In this document: piece after piece, positions 12,014-21,566 of the stretch | Numbering within the stretch: position 1 is the first letter of the stretch | How the letters are laid out: every line of letters begins with the position of its first letter | NCBI RefSeq assembly: GCF_002116905.1 | Contig: NZ_CP015118.1 | Location: forward strand, 4,960,001-5,024,000 | Direction: 5' to 3' | DNA from: Piscinibacter gummiphilus | Lineage (GTDB): Bacteria > Pseudomonadota > Gammaproteobacteria > Burkholderiales > Burkholderiaceae_C | DNA: 64,000 nt | Position numbers and translations under genes: made by a program | Notes under the pieces: generated by a model | Databases searched by the model: none | What the model saw: the letters and a program-made list of their open reading frames with translations, nothing else | Told to the model about the DNA's origin: nothing

Positions 12014-12772
12014 ATGACCTCGGACCTGTTCTCTCCCACACTCGCCGCCGCGGCCGCGGTGTTCGTCCTGGCGGGCGCCGTCAAGGGCGTCGTGGGCCTC
12101 GGCCTGCCCACCGTCGCGATGGCGCTGCTCGCGCTGCTGGTCGCGCCCACGCACGCGGCGCTGCTGCTGATCGTGCCATCGCTCGTCACGAACGTTTGGC
12201 AGGCCGGCCCGTGGCGCACGCTCGCGCCGCTGCTGCCGCGCCTGGCCGTGCTGCAGGTCGGGGTGTGCCTCGGCACGTGGGCCGGCCTCGCGTGGTGGAA
12301 TGCGCCCGGCGGCCCGGCGAGCCAGCTCGCGCTGGGGGCGGTGCTGGTCGCCTACGGCGTGTGGGGCTTCGCGGCCCGGCCGTGGCGGATGAACGAATCC
12401 GTGTCACGCCGCCTCGCCGCGCCGGCCGGCGTCGTGACCGGCCTGGTCACCGCCGCCACCGGGGTGTTCGTCGTGCCCGCCGTGCCGTGGCTGCAGGCGC
12501 TGGGTCTGAGCCGCGACGAGCTGGTGCAGGCGATGGGGCTGTCGTTCAGCGTGTCGACCGTCGCGCTGGCCGTGGGGCTGGGCGTCACGACGCCGGTGGG
12601 CTGGAACGAGGCCGCGGCCTCGACGCTGATGCTGCCCCCGGCGCTGGCCGGCATGGCGATCGGAGCGCGCCTGCGCCGGCGCCTGTCGCCACAGGCCTTC
12701 CGCACGGGGCTCTTCGCGGCGCTCGTCGTGCTCGGCGTGCACCTGCTGTGGCAGGCGGCGTGGGCGGCCTAA
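12014..12772 (+). CDS. TSUP (TauE/SafE) family membrane permease
   Basis: The 252-residue protein has about eight hydrophobic segments and the duplicated TSUP pattern (AGAVKGVVGLGLPTVAMALLA near residue 20, and VVTGLVTAATGVFVVPAVPWLQALG in the second half). This family moves sulfur-containing or organic anions such as sulfite, sulfoacetate or taurine products across the inner membrane. Its substrate here is not evident. It is divergent from a LysR regulator that probably controls it, and its stop overlaps the convergent outer-membrane efflux gene by four bases. Confidence 0.88.
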   Translation: MTSDLFSPTLAAAAAVFVLAGAVKGVVGLGLPTVAMALLALLVAPTHAALLLIVPSLVTNVWQAGPWRTLAPLLPRLAVLQVGVCLGTWAGLAWWNAPGGPASQLALGAVLVAYGVWGFAARPWRMNESVSRRLAAPAGVVTGLVTAATGVFVVPAVPWLQALGLSRDELVQAMGLSFSVSTVALAVGLGVTTPVGWNEAAASTLMLPPALAGMAIGARLRRRLSPQAFRTGLFAALVVLGVHLLWQAAWAA

Positions 12773-14136
12773 CCTTCCCAGCCTCCGCCCAGCGCCGCCA
12801 TCAACCGCAACGACGCGTCGAGCCGTTCGGCCGTGACGTCGAGCGCCGCGCGGCGGCTCTGCAGCGTGAGGTTCTGCGCCACCGCCACCTCCAGGAAGCT
12901 GACGAGGCCCGAGCGGTAGCGGTTGGTCACCACCCGCTCGTTCTCCTCGGCCAGCGCGACGAGGCGCGCCTGGTCGGTCGCTTTCGCGTCGAGGGCCTGC
13001 AGGCCCGCGAGGGCATCGTCCACCTCCTTCATCGCGGTGAGGACCGACAGGCGCCACGCGGCCGCCTGTTCGTCGGTGGCGGCGTCGGCCGCGTCGGCGG
13101 TGGCCTGGCGGGCGCCGGCGTCGAACAGCGTGGCGGCGAGTTGCGGTCCCACGGACCAGACGCGGGCGGGAGCCTCGAACAGGTCGGACCAGCGGGTGCT
13201 GCGCACACCCGCGGCGGCCGAGATCGTGATGTCGGGCAGCCAGGCGCGCCGCGCCGATCCGGCGCGCGCGCTGGCGGCCTCGAGCCGTTCCCGAGCCACG
13301 GCCACGTCGGGCCGGTGAACCAGCAGGGTCGAGGGCACGGTCGCCGGCACGGCGGGCACATCGGGCAACACCGCGACGGGCGCCAAGGTGCCGGTGACCG
13401 GCGCGCGCCCCGCCAGCACGGCGATGGTGTGCTCGTACAGCGCGCGCTGCAGCGTGAGGTCGTGCAGGCCGGCCCGCACGGACTGCGCCTGCACCTCGGC
13501 CTGGGTCACGTCGGAGCGGGCCACGAGGCCGGCCTCGTACTGGTTGCGCGTCAGGGTCAGCGACCGTTCGTACGCGCCGAGCGTCTGCTCCGACAGTTCG
13601 CGCTGGCGATCGAGCACGCGAAGCCGCAGGTAGGCCCGTGCGAGTTCGAGCCGCACCGCCAGCCGCACCGAGGCCACGTCGGCCTCGCTCGCACGCAGGT
13701 CGGCGCGGCCGGCCTGGCGTTCGAGTGCGACACGCCCCCACAGGTCGGGCTGCCAGCTCGCGAGCAGCGAGCCCTGCCACACCGTCGCGGTGACGCCGTC
13801 GGCACGGGCCCGTTCGGCGCCCGCGGTGGCCTTCAGCACGGGCTTGTCGGCCGCACCCGCGAGGCGCCACTGCGCCTCGGCCTGGCGCACCCGCGCGAGT
13901 GCCTGCTCGACGGTGCCGTTGGCCTCGCCGGCCTCGTTCATCAGGCGGTCGAGTTCCGCGTCGTCGAACCGGGTCCACCAGGCCTCGCCGCGCGGCGCCG
14001 CGTCGGCCGGTGCCGTGACCCAGCCCGACTGGAAGCGGAACTGGTCAGGCACCGGCGGCGGCTTCGGCGCGGGAGGCGGCGTGCCGCAGCCCACCATCGC
14101 GGCGATCACCGCGGCCATCGGCAGGAGTCGAATCAT
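12769..14136 (-). CDS. NodT/TolC-type outer-membrane efflux lipoprotein
   Basis: The 455-residue protein starts with a lipoprotein signal ending MVGC (C17 as the lipidated residue), followed by a Pro-rich linker. Two outer-membrane efflux protein repeats with long helices follow (EQALARVRQAEAQWRLAG; ARAYLRLRVLDRQREL; AWRLSVLTAMKEVDDALAGL). It forms the trimeric exit duct of the tripartite pump. It is the last of four tightly overlapping genes (ATGA overlap with the mdtC-like gene). The frame stays open upstream to 17076 on this strand, but that part is the shadow of mdtC. Confidence 0.93.
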   Translation of the reverse strand: MIRLLPMAAVIAAMVGCGTPPPAPKPPPVPDQFRFQSGWVTAPADAAPRGEAWWTRFDDAELDRLMNEAGEANGTVEQALARVRQAEAQWRLAGAADKPVLKATAGAERARADGVTATVWQGSLLASWQPDLWGRVALERQAGRADLRASEADVASVRLAVRLELARAYLRLRVLDRQRELSEQTLGAYERSLTLTRNQYEAGLVARSDVTQAEVQAQSVRAGLHDLTLQRALYEHTIAVLAGRAPVTGTLAPVAVLPDVPAVPATVPSTLLVHRPDVAVARERLEAASARAGSARRAWLPDITISAAAGVRSTRWSDLFEAPARVWSVGPQLAATLFDAGARQATADAADAATDEQAAAWRLSVLTAMKEVDDALAGLQALDAKATDQARLVALAEENERVVTNRYRSGLVSFLEVAVAQNLTLQSRRAALDVTAERLDASLRLMAALGGGWEG

Positions 14137-17100
14137 GTCGTTGTCGTCTTTCCTTGCAGACGCAGGAACACCACCGGCGTCGTGTAGAGCGTGAGCAGCT
14201 GGCTGGCCGCGAGGCCGCCGACGATGGCGATGCCGAGGGGCTGGCGCAGCGCCGCACCTTCGCCGAAGCCGATCGCGAGCGGCAGCGCGCCGAGCACGCC
14301 GGCCAGGTTGGTCATCAGGATCGGGCGCAGGCGCTGCAGCGCCACATGGTGGATGGCTTCGGCCGGCGCCACGCCCTTGCGGCACTCGACCAGCGCGAGG
14401 TCCACCATCAGGATCGCGTTTTTCATCACGAGGCCGATCAGCAGGAACAGCCCCAGCAGCGCGACGAGGTTGAACTCGGTGCCCGAGAGGCGCAGCGCGA
14501 GCAGCGCCCCGATGCCCGCCGACGGCAGTGTCGACAGGATCACGAGCGGGTGCCGCAGGCTCTCGTACAGCACGCCGAGCACGAGGTACACGGCCACGAT
14601 CACGCCGAGCAGCAGCAGCGGCTGCCGGTGTTCCATGTCCCCGAACGCGGACCCCTCGCCGAACGTGCCGCGCATCACCGTCGACGGCATCATCAGCTTC
14701 GCGAGCATCGCGTCGATGGCGCGGCTGGCGTCCTCCAACCTCACGCCGGGCGCCACCTGGTAGCCGATCCAGCCGGCGGCGAACTGGCCGCTCTTGTAGA
14801 CGCGGTCGCTCGACAGCTCGAAGCGCCACGTCGCGAACGACGACAGCGGCACGCGCCCGCCCGACGCGGTCACCACCTGCAGGTCCCCGAGCGATTCGGG
14901 CCGCTCGGCCTGGCGTGGCGCCACCTCCATCACCACGCGGTACTGGTTCATCGCCTCGTAGAGCGTCACCACCTGGCGCTGCGAGAAGGCGTTGCCCAGC
15001 AGCGCCGACACCGTGGCCATGTCGACACCCAGCCGCCGCGCGGCCTCGCGGTCGATCTCGAGCGTGACCTGCTGCGTGCCGCCGCCCGAACGGTCGACGT
15101 CGGCGATCTCGGGCAGCTCGCGCATCGCGTCGGCCGCGCGCCTCGACCACTCGCGCACCGTCGCGAAGTTGTCGGAGAGCAGCAGCAGGTCCTGCCCCAC
15201 GCCGCCGAACGGCGAGCCGAGGCGGATGTCCTGGTCGACGTCGATCATCAGCAGGCCGCCCGGCACCAAGGGCGCCGCGCGGCGCAGTCGGTCCACCACC
15301 TCGTCTGACGACACGCCGCGTTCGGCCAGCGGCTTCAGGCGCACGCGGATCCAGCTGTTGCTGATGCCGCCCGTGCCGCCGCTCGTGCCAGTCACGTCGG
15401 CCACCGCCGGGTCGGCCAGCAGCAGTTGGCGATACGCCTCGATCTTCGGTTGCATGACCTGGAACGAGAAGCCGTCGTCGCCGCGCACGATGCCGCCCAA
15501 CTGCCCGGTGTCCTGCCGAGGCAGCATGCCCTTCGGGATCACGACGTACTGCCACGCGGTGAGCGCGATGGCCACGGCCAGCACCACGAGCACCACGTTG
15601 CCGTGCCGCAGCGCCCACGCGAGGCTCGTGCCGTACACCGATCGCACGCGCTCGAACATCCCCGCGCGCGGCGCCGACGCGGTGGCACGCAGCCAGCGCC
15701 CGCACAGGCTCGGCGTGAGCGACAGCGACATCGCGAGCGAGATCAGCATCGCCGCGGCGAGCGTCAGCGAAAACTCGCGGAACAGGCGTTCGACGAGCCC
15801 GCCCATGAACAGGATGGACACGAAGACGACGAGCAGCGCGAGCGTCATCGCGACGAGCGTCGGGCCGATCTCGCGCGCACCGAGGGCGGCCGCCTGCGTC
15901 GGCGACAGGCCCTCCTCGACGTGGCGCGTGGTGTTCTCGTACACGACGATGGCGTCGTCGACCACGAGGCCCGCGGCGATCACGAGGGCCATGAGCGAGA
16001 GGTTGTTCAGCGAGAAGCCGGCGAGGTACATCACCGCGAAGGTGCCCACCACCGACACGGGGATCACCAGCGCCGGGATCAGCGCGGCGCGCCCGCCGCC
16101 GAGGAACGCCCACACCAGCACGGCCACCAACAATGCCGAGAGACCGAGCGTCAGCTGCGCGTCGAACAGCGTGGCGCGGATGCCGGGCGAACGGTCCATC
16201 ACGACGGTGAGCGTGGTGTCGGCCGGCATCAGCGCACGCAGCGCGGGCAATGCGGCCTGGATGGCGTCGCTCGTCGCGACGATGTTCGCGCCACTGCGCC
16301 GGCTCACCTCCAGCACCACGGCGGGCGCGTGGTTGTGGAAGCCGGCGCTCCAGCGGTTCTCGGTGGCGTCGGTCACCGCGGCCACGTCGGACAGGCGCAG
16401 CACCGCACCGTCCTGCTCGCGCAGCACGAGCGGCGCGAAGTCGGCCGCGCGCCGCGACGTGTCGGCGAGGCGGATCTGCCAGCGCCGCGCGCCCTGCTCC
16501 ACGCTGCCGAGCGGCTGCTCCGCCGTGGCCGCCGACAGCGCGGTGCGCACCGCCTCCAGGGGGAGACCGTGGGCCGCCAGGCGCTCCATGTCGACCTGCA
16601 CGCGCACCGCCGGCAGCGAGGCACCGCCCACCTTCACCTCGCCCACGCCCTCGATGCGCGAGAGGCGCTGGGCCAGCACGGTGGAGGCCGCGTCGTACAG
16701 CGCGGCCGACGACAGCGTGGGGGACGCCAGCGCGAGCGCCATGATCGGCGTCTGCGACGCGCTGACCTTGCGGTACGTCGGGTGGCCTGGCATCCCGGAC
16801 GGCAGCTGCGAGCGCGCGGTGTAGATCGCCGCCTGCACCTCGCGCGCGGCCTCGTCGAGGTCGCGGCCCAGTTCGAACTGCAGGTGGATCTCGGTGGCCC
16901 CCTGCGAACTCGACGAGCCGATCTCGTGGATGCCGGCGATGCCGCCGAGCGCCCGTTCGAGCGGCGTGGCCACGGTGGCCGCGATGCTCTCGGGGCTGGC
17001 GCCGGGCAGGTTCGCCGACACCACGATGGTGGGGAAGTCCACCTGCGGCAGGGGCGCGACGGGCAGCATGCGCCACCCGAGCATCCCGGCCAGCAGCACG

Positions 17101-17150
17101 GCCACCGCCATCAGCGCGGTGGCGACGGGCCGGTCGACGAAGCGTTTCAT
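14133..17150 (-). CDS. mdtC: RND efflux transporter, MdtC-like
   Basis: The 1005-residue protein has the usual RND topology, TM1 at the N-terminus (FVDRPVATALMAVAVLLAGMLG) and two large periplasmic loops. The proton-relay aspartates are in GLVVDDAIVVYENTTRHVEEG, and the TM10-12 motif is MKNAILMVDLALVECRKG. It is homologous to its upstream neighbour, matching the MdtB-MdtC heteromultimer. ATGA overlaps at both ends show translational coupling within the mdtA-mdtB-mdtC-outer-membrane-factor operon. MdtABC pumps are known to export bile salts, novobiocin and, in E. coli, enterobactin. Confidence 0.92.
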   Translation of the reverse strand: MKRFVDRPVATALMAVAVLLAGMLGWRMLPVAPLPQVDFPTIVVSANLPGASPESIAATVATPLERALGGIAGIHEIGSSSSQGATEIHLQFELGRDLDEAAREVQAAIYTARSQLPSGMPGHPTYRKVSASQTPIMALALASPTLSSAALYDAASTVLAQRLSRIEGVGEVKVGGASLPAVRVQVDMERLAAHGLPLEAVRTALSAATAEQPLGSVEQGARRWQIRLADTSRRAADFAPLVLREQDGAVLRLSDVAAVTDATENRWSAGFHNHAPAVVLEVSRRSGANIVATSDAIQAALPALRALMPADTTLTVVMDRSPGIRATLFDAQLTLGLSALLVAVLVWAFLGGGRAALIPALVIPVSVVGTFAVMYLAGFSLNNLSLMALVIAAGLVVDDAIVVYENTTRHVEEGLSPTQAAALGAREIGPTLVAMTLALLVVFVSILFMGGLVERLFREFSLTLAAAMLISLAMSLSLTPSLCGRWLRATASAPRAGMFERVRSVYGTSLAWALRHGNVVLVVLAVAIALTAWQYVVIPKGMLPRQDTGQLGGIVRGDDGFSFQVMQPKIEAYRQLLLADPAVADVTGTSGGTGGISNSWIRVRLKPLAERGVSSDEVVDRLRRAAPLVPGGLLMIDVDQDIRLGSPFGGVGQDLLLLSDNFATVREWSRRAADAMRELPEIADVDRSGGGTQQVTLEIDREAARRLGVDMATVSALLGNAFSQRQVVTLYEAMNQYRVVMEVAPRQAERPESLGDLQVVTASGGRVPLSSFATWRFELSSDRVYKSGQFAAGWIGYQVAPGVRLEDASRAIDAMLAKLMMPSTVMRGTFGEGSAFGDMEHRQPLLLLGVIVAVYLVLGVLYESLRHPLVILSTLPSAGIGALLALRLSGTEFNLVALLGLFLLIGLVMKNAILMVDLALVECRKGVAPAEAIHHVALQRLRPILMTNLAGVLGALPLAIGFGEGAALRQPLGIAIVGGLAASQLLTLYTTPVVFLRLQGKTTTT

Positions 17151-20100
17151 GTCGCGGCTGGCACCGCCGCGGCGGCGCGGGCGCGCGTGCGGCGGTCGAA
17201 CCACAGGTACACCGCCGGCGTCGTGAAGAGCGTCAGCACCTGGCTCGTGATCAGTCCGCCCACCATCACGATGCCGAGCGGCTGGCGCAACTCGGCGCCG
17301 GACCCGCCCGCGAGCATCAGCGGCAGCGCGCCGAACAGCGCGGCGAGCGTGGTCATCAGGATGGGCCGGAAGCGCAGCAGCGCGGCGCGGCGGATGGCCT
17401 CCTGCGGCGACAGGCCCAGGCGGCGCTGCGCGTCGAGCGCGAAGTCCACCATCATGATGCCGTTCTTCTTCACGAGGCCGATCAGCAGCACGATGCCGAT
17501 CACCGCGATCAGGTCGAGCGGGCGGCCGGCGATCATCAGCGACAGCAGCGCGCCCACCGCCGCCGACGGCAGCGTGGACAGGATCGTCAGCGGGTGGATG
17601 GTGCTCTCGTACAGCATGCCCAGCACGAGGTACATCACCACCACCGCCGCGAGGATCAGCCACAGGGTGTTCGACAGCGACGCGCGGAAGGCCTCGGCCG
17701 TGCCCGCGAAGCGCGCCTCCACCGAGGCCGGCAGGTCGAGCGACACGCGCGCGGACTCGATGGCCTTCACCGCGTCGCCGAGAGAAGCACCCGGCGCGAG
17801 GTCGAACGACACCGTCGCGGCGGGGAACTGCCCCTCGCGGCGCACCAGCAGCGGCGCGGCCCGTTCGGAGACGGTGGCCACCGCCGACAGCGGCACCGAA
17901 CGGCCGCCGGCGAGCGGCACGCGCACGTCGCGCACCGCGTCGAGGCCGGACGAGGCCACCGCAGGGTCGGCCTCGAGCACCACGCGGTACTGGTTGGCCT
18001 GCGAGTACAGCGTCGCGATCTGCCGCTGGCCGTGGGCGTTCTGCAGCGCCGTGGCGATGTCCGACAGGTTCGCGCCGAGGCGCGCGGCCGCGTCGCGGTC
18101 CACCTCGACCCAGGCCTGGCGGCCCTCCTCCTGCAGGTCGCCCACCACACCGGTCAGCGACGGTTCGGCGCGCAGCCGCTCGACGAGCGCGGGCACCCAG
18201 CGCGCCAGCAGCGCGGCGTCGGGGGCCGTCAGCGTGTAGCGGTACGGCGTGCGGCTCACCGTGTCGTCGATGCTGAGCGACTGCACCGGCTGGAACCACG
18301 CGGAGATGCCGGGCACGTTCGCGATGCGTTCGGACAGCTGCGCGGCGATGGCCTGCGCCGACTGGTCGCGGTCACCGTGCGGCTTCAGGTTGATCAGCAA
18401 CCGGCCGCTGTTGAGCGTGGTGTTGACACCGTCGATGCCGATGAACGACGACAGGCTCGCGACATCGGGGTGTTTCAGCAGTTCGCGGGCGAGCGCCTGC
18501 TGGCGGTCGGCCATCGCGCCGTACGAGGTGTTCTGCGGCGCCTGCGTGATGCCCTGGATCACGCCGCCGTCCTGCACCGGGAAGAAGCCCTTCGGCACCG
18601 CGAGGTACAGCGCGGCGGTGAGGCACAGCACGGCCAGCAGGCCGCCGAGGGCCAGGCGCTCGTGGCGCAGCGTCCAGTCGAGGCCGCGGGCGTAGCGGTC
18701 GATCACGCGGTCGAGCAGGCCCTGCTTCGTGGCGGCCGGCGCGGCGTCGAGCAGGCGCGCGCTCATCATCGGTGTGAGCGTGAGCGACACGGCCAGCGAG
18801 ATCACGATGGCCACCGCGAGCGTCATCGCGAACTCGTGGAACATGCGGCCGGCGACGTCGCCCATGAACAGCAGCGGGATCAGCACGGCGATCAGCGACA
18901 CCGTGAGCGAGACCAGGGTGAAGCCGATCTCCTTCGCGCCGGTCAGGGCCGCCTGCATCGGCGACGCGCCCTCCTCGCGGTGGCGCGCGATGTTCTCCAC
19001 CATCACGATGGCGTCGTCGACGACGAAGCCGGTGGCGATGGTGAGTGCCATCAGACTGAGGTTGTTCAGCGAGTAGCCGGCCAGGTGCATGAAGCCGAAG
19101 GTGCCGACGATGGACAGCGGCACCGCGATGCTCGGGATCAGCGCGGCCTTCGGGCTGTGAAGGAAGGCCATCGTCACCGCCACCACGAGGCCCATCGCGA
19201 TCAGCAGCTCGACCTGCACGTCGCGCACCGAGGCACGGATGCTTTCGGTGCGGTCGCCCAGCACGGCCACGTCAACCGTGCCCGGCAGCGTGGCCGTCAG
19301 CTGGGGCAGCAGCGCCCGCACGCGCGCAGCCACCTCGACCACGTTCGCGCCGGGCTGGTGCTGCACGTTGACGAGCACCGCGGGCACCTCGCCGCTCCAT
19401 GCGCCGAGGTAGCGGTCCTCGGCGCCGTCGACGATGGTGGCGACGTCGCCGAGCCGCAGCGGTGCGTTGTCCTTGTACGCGACGATCAGCGCCCGGTAGT
19501 CCGCGGCGCTGCGGATCTGGTCGTTCGCGTCGAGCATCGTCATGCGCACCGGGCCGTCGAAGCTGCCCTTGGCCTGGTTGACGTTGGCCGCGGCCACCGC
19601 CTTGCGCACGTCCTCCATCGTCAGCCCGTGGGACGCCAGCACGTCGGGCTTGACCTGCACCCGCAGCGCGGGCCGCTGGCCGCCGGCCAGGCTCACGAGG
19701 CCCACGCCGGGCAGCTGCGCGATCTTCTGCGCCATGCGGGTGTCGACGAGGTCGTGCACCTGCGGCAGCGGCAGCGTGGCCGACGTGATCGCGAGCGTGA
19801 CGATGGGCGCCTCGCCCGGGTTGACCTTGCGGTAGACGGGCGGGGACGGCAGGTCCGCGGGCAGCAGCCCCGCGGCCGTGGTCAGCGCGGCCTGCACCTC
19901 CTGCTCGGCCACGCCGAGGTCCACCTCGAGCGCGAACTGCAGCGTGATGACGGATGCGCCGGACGAACTGGACGACGACATGCGCAGCAGCCCGGGCACC
20001 TGGCCGAGCCGCCGCTCGAGCGGCGCGGTGACGGTGCGCGCGGTGATGTCCGGACTGGCGCCGGGCTGGAACGTGGTGACCTGGATGATCGGATATTCGA

Positions 20101-20218
20101 CCTGCGGCAGCGCCGCGACCGGCAGCAGGCGCAACGCGAGCAGGCCCGACAGCAGCAGCGCGACGGTGAGCAGTGCGGTGGCGACGGGCCGTTCGATGAA
20201 CGGGCGGGACAAGTCCAC
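17147..20218 (-). CDS. mdtB: RND efflux transporter, MdtB-like
   Basis: The 1023-residue RND protein starts with GTG two bases after the mdtA-like stop. It shows FIERPVATALLTVALLLSGL at TM1, the proton-relay pair in GFVVDDAIVMVENIARHREEG, and VKKNGIMMVDFALDAQRR in the second half. Sequence and gene order (A-B-C) fit MdtB, one of two distinct inner-membrane subunits that assemble with MdtC, rather than a homotrimeric AcrB. The operon promoter carries a Fur-box palindrome, which would tie the pump to iron status. Confidence 0.92.
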   Translation of the reverse strand: MDLSRPFIERPVATALLTVALLLSGLLALRLLPVAALPQVEYPIIQVTTFQPGASPDITARTVTAPLERRLGQVPGLLRMSSSSSSGASVITLQFALEVDLGVAEQEVQAALTTAAGLLPADLPSPPVYRKVNPGEAPIVTLAITSATLPLPQVHDLVDTRMAQKIAQLPGVGLVSLAGGQRPALRVQVKPDVLASHGLTMEDVRKAVAAANVNQAKGSFDGPVRMTMLDANDQIRSAADYRALIVAYKDNAPLRLGDVATIVDGAEDRYLGAWSGEVPAVLVNVQHQPGANVVEVAARVRALLPQLTATLPGTVDVAVLGDRTESIRASVRDVQVELLIAMGLVVAVTMAFLHSPKAALIPSIAVPLSIVGTFGFMHLAGYSLNNLSLMALTIATGFVVDDAIVMVENIARHREEGASPMQAALTGAKEIGFTLVSLTVSLIAVLIPLLFMGDVAGRMFHEFAMTLAVAIVISLAVSLTLTPMMSARLLDAAPAATKQGLLDRVIDRYARGLDWTLRHERLALGGLLAVLCLTAALYLAVPKGFFPVQDGGVIQGITQAPQNTSYGAMADRQQALARELLKHPDVASLSSFIGIDGVNTTLNSGRLLINLKPHGDRDQSAQAIAAQLSERIANVPGISAWFQPVQSLSIDDTVSRTPYRYTLTAPDAALLARWVPALVERLRAEPSLTGVVGDLQEEGRQAWVEVDRDAAARLGANLSDIATALQNAHGQRQIATLYSQANQYRVVLEADPAVASSGLDAVRDVRVPLAGGRSVPLSAVATVSERAAPLLVRREGQFPAATVSFDLAPGASLGDAVKAIESARVSLDLPASVEARFAGTAEAFRASLSNTLWLILAAVVVMYLVLGMLYESTIHPLTILSTLPSAAVGALLSLMIAGRPLDLIAVIGIVLLIGLVKKNGIMMVDFALDAQRRLGLSPQEAIRRAALLRFRPILMTTLAALFGALPLMLAGGSGAELRQPLGIVMVGGLITSQVLTLFTTPAVYLWFDRRTRARAAAAVPAAT

Positions 20219-20220
20219 GG

Positions 20221-21399
20221 TCAGGCGCCCGAAGCGGGCTTCGCGGGCGGCACGACCAAGATCTCGCGCCCGTCCTTCAGGCGGTCGAGGCCTTCGAGCA
20301 CCACGGCCTCGCCGTGGGCCACGCCCTTCAGCACCTCGATGCGGTCGTCCTGCGTGATGCCCAGCGACAGCTTGCGCAGCTGGGCCTTGCCATCCTTCAC
20401 CACGTAGGCGAACGGGCCGCTCTCGCCGTACTGCACGGCGTCGCCCGGGATCGTCACCGCGTCGGGACGTTCACCGAGCGTGAGGCGCACCTTCACATAC
20501 TGGTTCGGGAACAGCGCGTCGTCGCCGTTCTCGAATCGGGCCTTGAGCTTCAAGGTGCCGGTGGCGGTGTCGAGCTGGTTGTCGAACGTGGCGAGGCGGC
20601 CCTCGGCGAGGCGCGTGCGCTCCTCGCGGTCCCAGGCCTGCACGCCGAGCGGCTTGTCCCCTGCCGCCGCGGCACGCACGGCGGCGATGTTCGCCTCGGG
20701 CAGGCTGAACGTGACGGTGATGGGGCGCGTCTGCGCGATGGTGACGAGGCCCGTGGTGTCGGTCGCGCTGACGAGGTTGCCGGCATCGACCTTGCGCAGG
20801 CCCGCGCGGCCCGCGATCGGGGCGTCGATGCGGGTCCACGCGAGCTGCAGCTTCGCGTTGTCCACCGCGGCCTGGTCGGCCTGGCGCGTGCCGCGCAGCT
20901 GCAGCACGAGGGCCTTCTGCTTGTCGACCTGCTGGCGGGCGATGGAGTCCTGCGAGTGCAGGCGCTCGTACAGCACGAGGTCGTTCTCGGCGTTCGCGAG
21001 CAGCGCGGCGTTCTGCGCCTGCTGCCCTTCGGCCTGCGCGAGCCGCACGCGGTACACCGACGGATCGATCAGCGCGAGCGGCTGGCCGGCCTTCACGGCC
21101 TGGCCTTCCTCGAAGAACACCTTGTCGAGCGGACCGTCGACCCGCGGCCGCACCGTGACGAGGTTCAGCGGCGTGACGCTGCCGATGGCGCTGACGCGCA
21201 GCACGAGGGTCTCGCGGCGCACGTCCACCGTGCGCACGGGCACGGGGCCGGCCCACGGGTTCACGCCCTCGCGGGCTGCGGGTGCGGGGCGCAGCAGCCA
21301 CCAGGCCGCACCGGCGAGAACGACGAGGGCCGCGAGCGCGGCCCCTCCCTTGCGGGAACGGAAAAAGGAGGGTTGAAGGGCGGCGTCGGGGGCGGTCAT
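20221..21399 (-). CDS. mdtA: Periplasmic adaptor (membrane fusion protein), MdtA-like
   Basis: The 392-residue protein has an N-terminal membrane anchor (GGAALAALVVLAGAAWWLL, ~18-36) without a lipobox. It then has the barrel-sandwich (PLDKVFFEEGQAVKAGQPLALIDP), a helical hairpin (~110-185) and a beta-barrel with membrane-proximal domain (DRIEVLKGVAHGEAVVLEGLDRLKDG). It links MdtBC to the outer-membrane factor. It is the first gene of the operon. The ATG at 21399 has no strong ribosome site, and the predicted Fur box ends only 11 bases upstream of it. Confidence 0.92.
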   Translation of the reverse strand: MTAPDAALQPSFFRSRKGGAALAALVVLAGAAWWLLRPAPAAREGVNPWAGPVPVRTVDVRRETLVLRVSAIGSVTPLNLVTVRPRVDGPLDKVFFEEGQAVKAGQPLALIDPSVYRVRLAQAEGQQAQNAALLANAENDLVLYERLHSQDSIARQQVDKQKALVLQLRGTRQADQAAVDNAKLQLAWTRIDAPIAGRAGLRKVDAGNLVSATDTTGLVTIAQTRPITVTFSLPEANIAAVRAAAAGDKPLGVQAWDREERTRLAEGRLATFDNQLDTATGTLKLKARFENGDDALFPNQYVKVRLTLGERPDAVTIPGDAVQYGESGPFAYVVKDGKAQLRKLSLGITQDDRIEVLKGVAHGEAVVLEGLDRLKDGREILVVPPAKPASGA

Positions 21400-21410
21400 C
21401 GGGTCAGCAA

Positions 21411-21427
21411 ATGAGAATCGTTCTCAT
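21411..21427. promoter_or_regulatory. Predicted Fur box at the mdtABC promoter
   Basis: ATGAGAA-TCG-TTCTCAT is a perfect 7-bp inverted repeat and matches the core of beta/gammaproteobacterial Fur boxes (AATGAGAATnATTCTCATT type). It lies just upstream of the mdtA-like start and 140 bases downstream of the TonB-receptor stop. The only gene it can govern by position is the efflux operon. Direct binding is inference. Confidence 0.75.
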
Positions 21428-21521
21428 CATAACCCGATCCACCCTCCGAACGCGAAGAGGCCAGCGACGCGCAGCCGGTCGATCAAGCCACACGCGAGGC
21501 CGGTTCTCCCGGGCGACCCGT

Positions 21522-21547
21522 GGCGCCTCCTGGGGGCAGGAGGCGCC
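21522..21547 (-). terminator. Strong hairpin after the TonB receptor gene
   Basis: GGCGCCTCCT pairs with AGGAGGCGCC across a 6-base loop (10 perfect GC-rich pairs), 20 bases beyond the receptor stop. There is no T tract on the minus strand, so it could be a Rho-assisted terminator or an mRNA-stabilising stem rather than a classical intrinsic terminator. Confidence 0.45.
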
Positions 21548-21566
21548 CGCCGACTGGGAGGCCCGA

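Noticed and set aside
12769..17076. Single 1435-codon frame that could suggest an efflux fusion
   Set aside because: Only the last 455 codons encode the outer-membrane factor; the rest is the antisense-like shadow frame of mdtC, and a lipoprotein start with an ATGA overlap sits at 14136.
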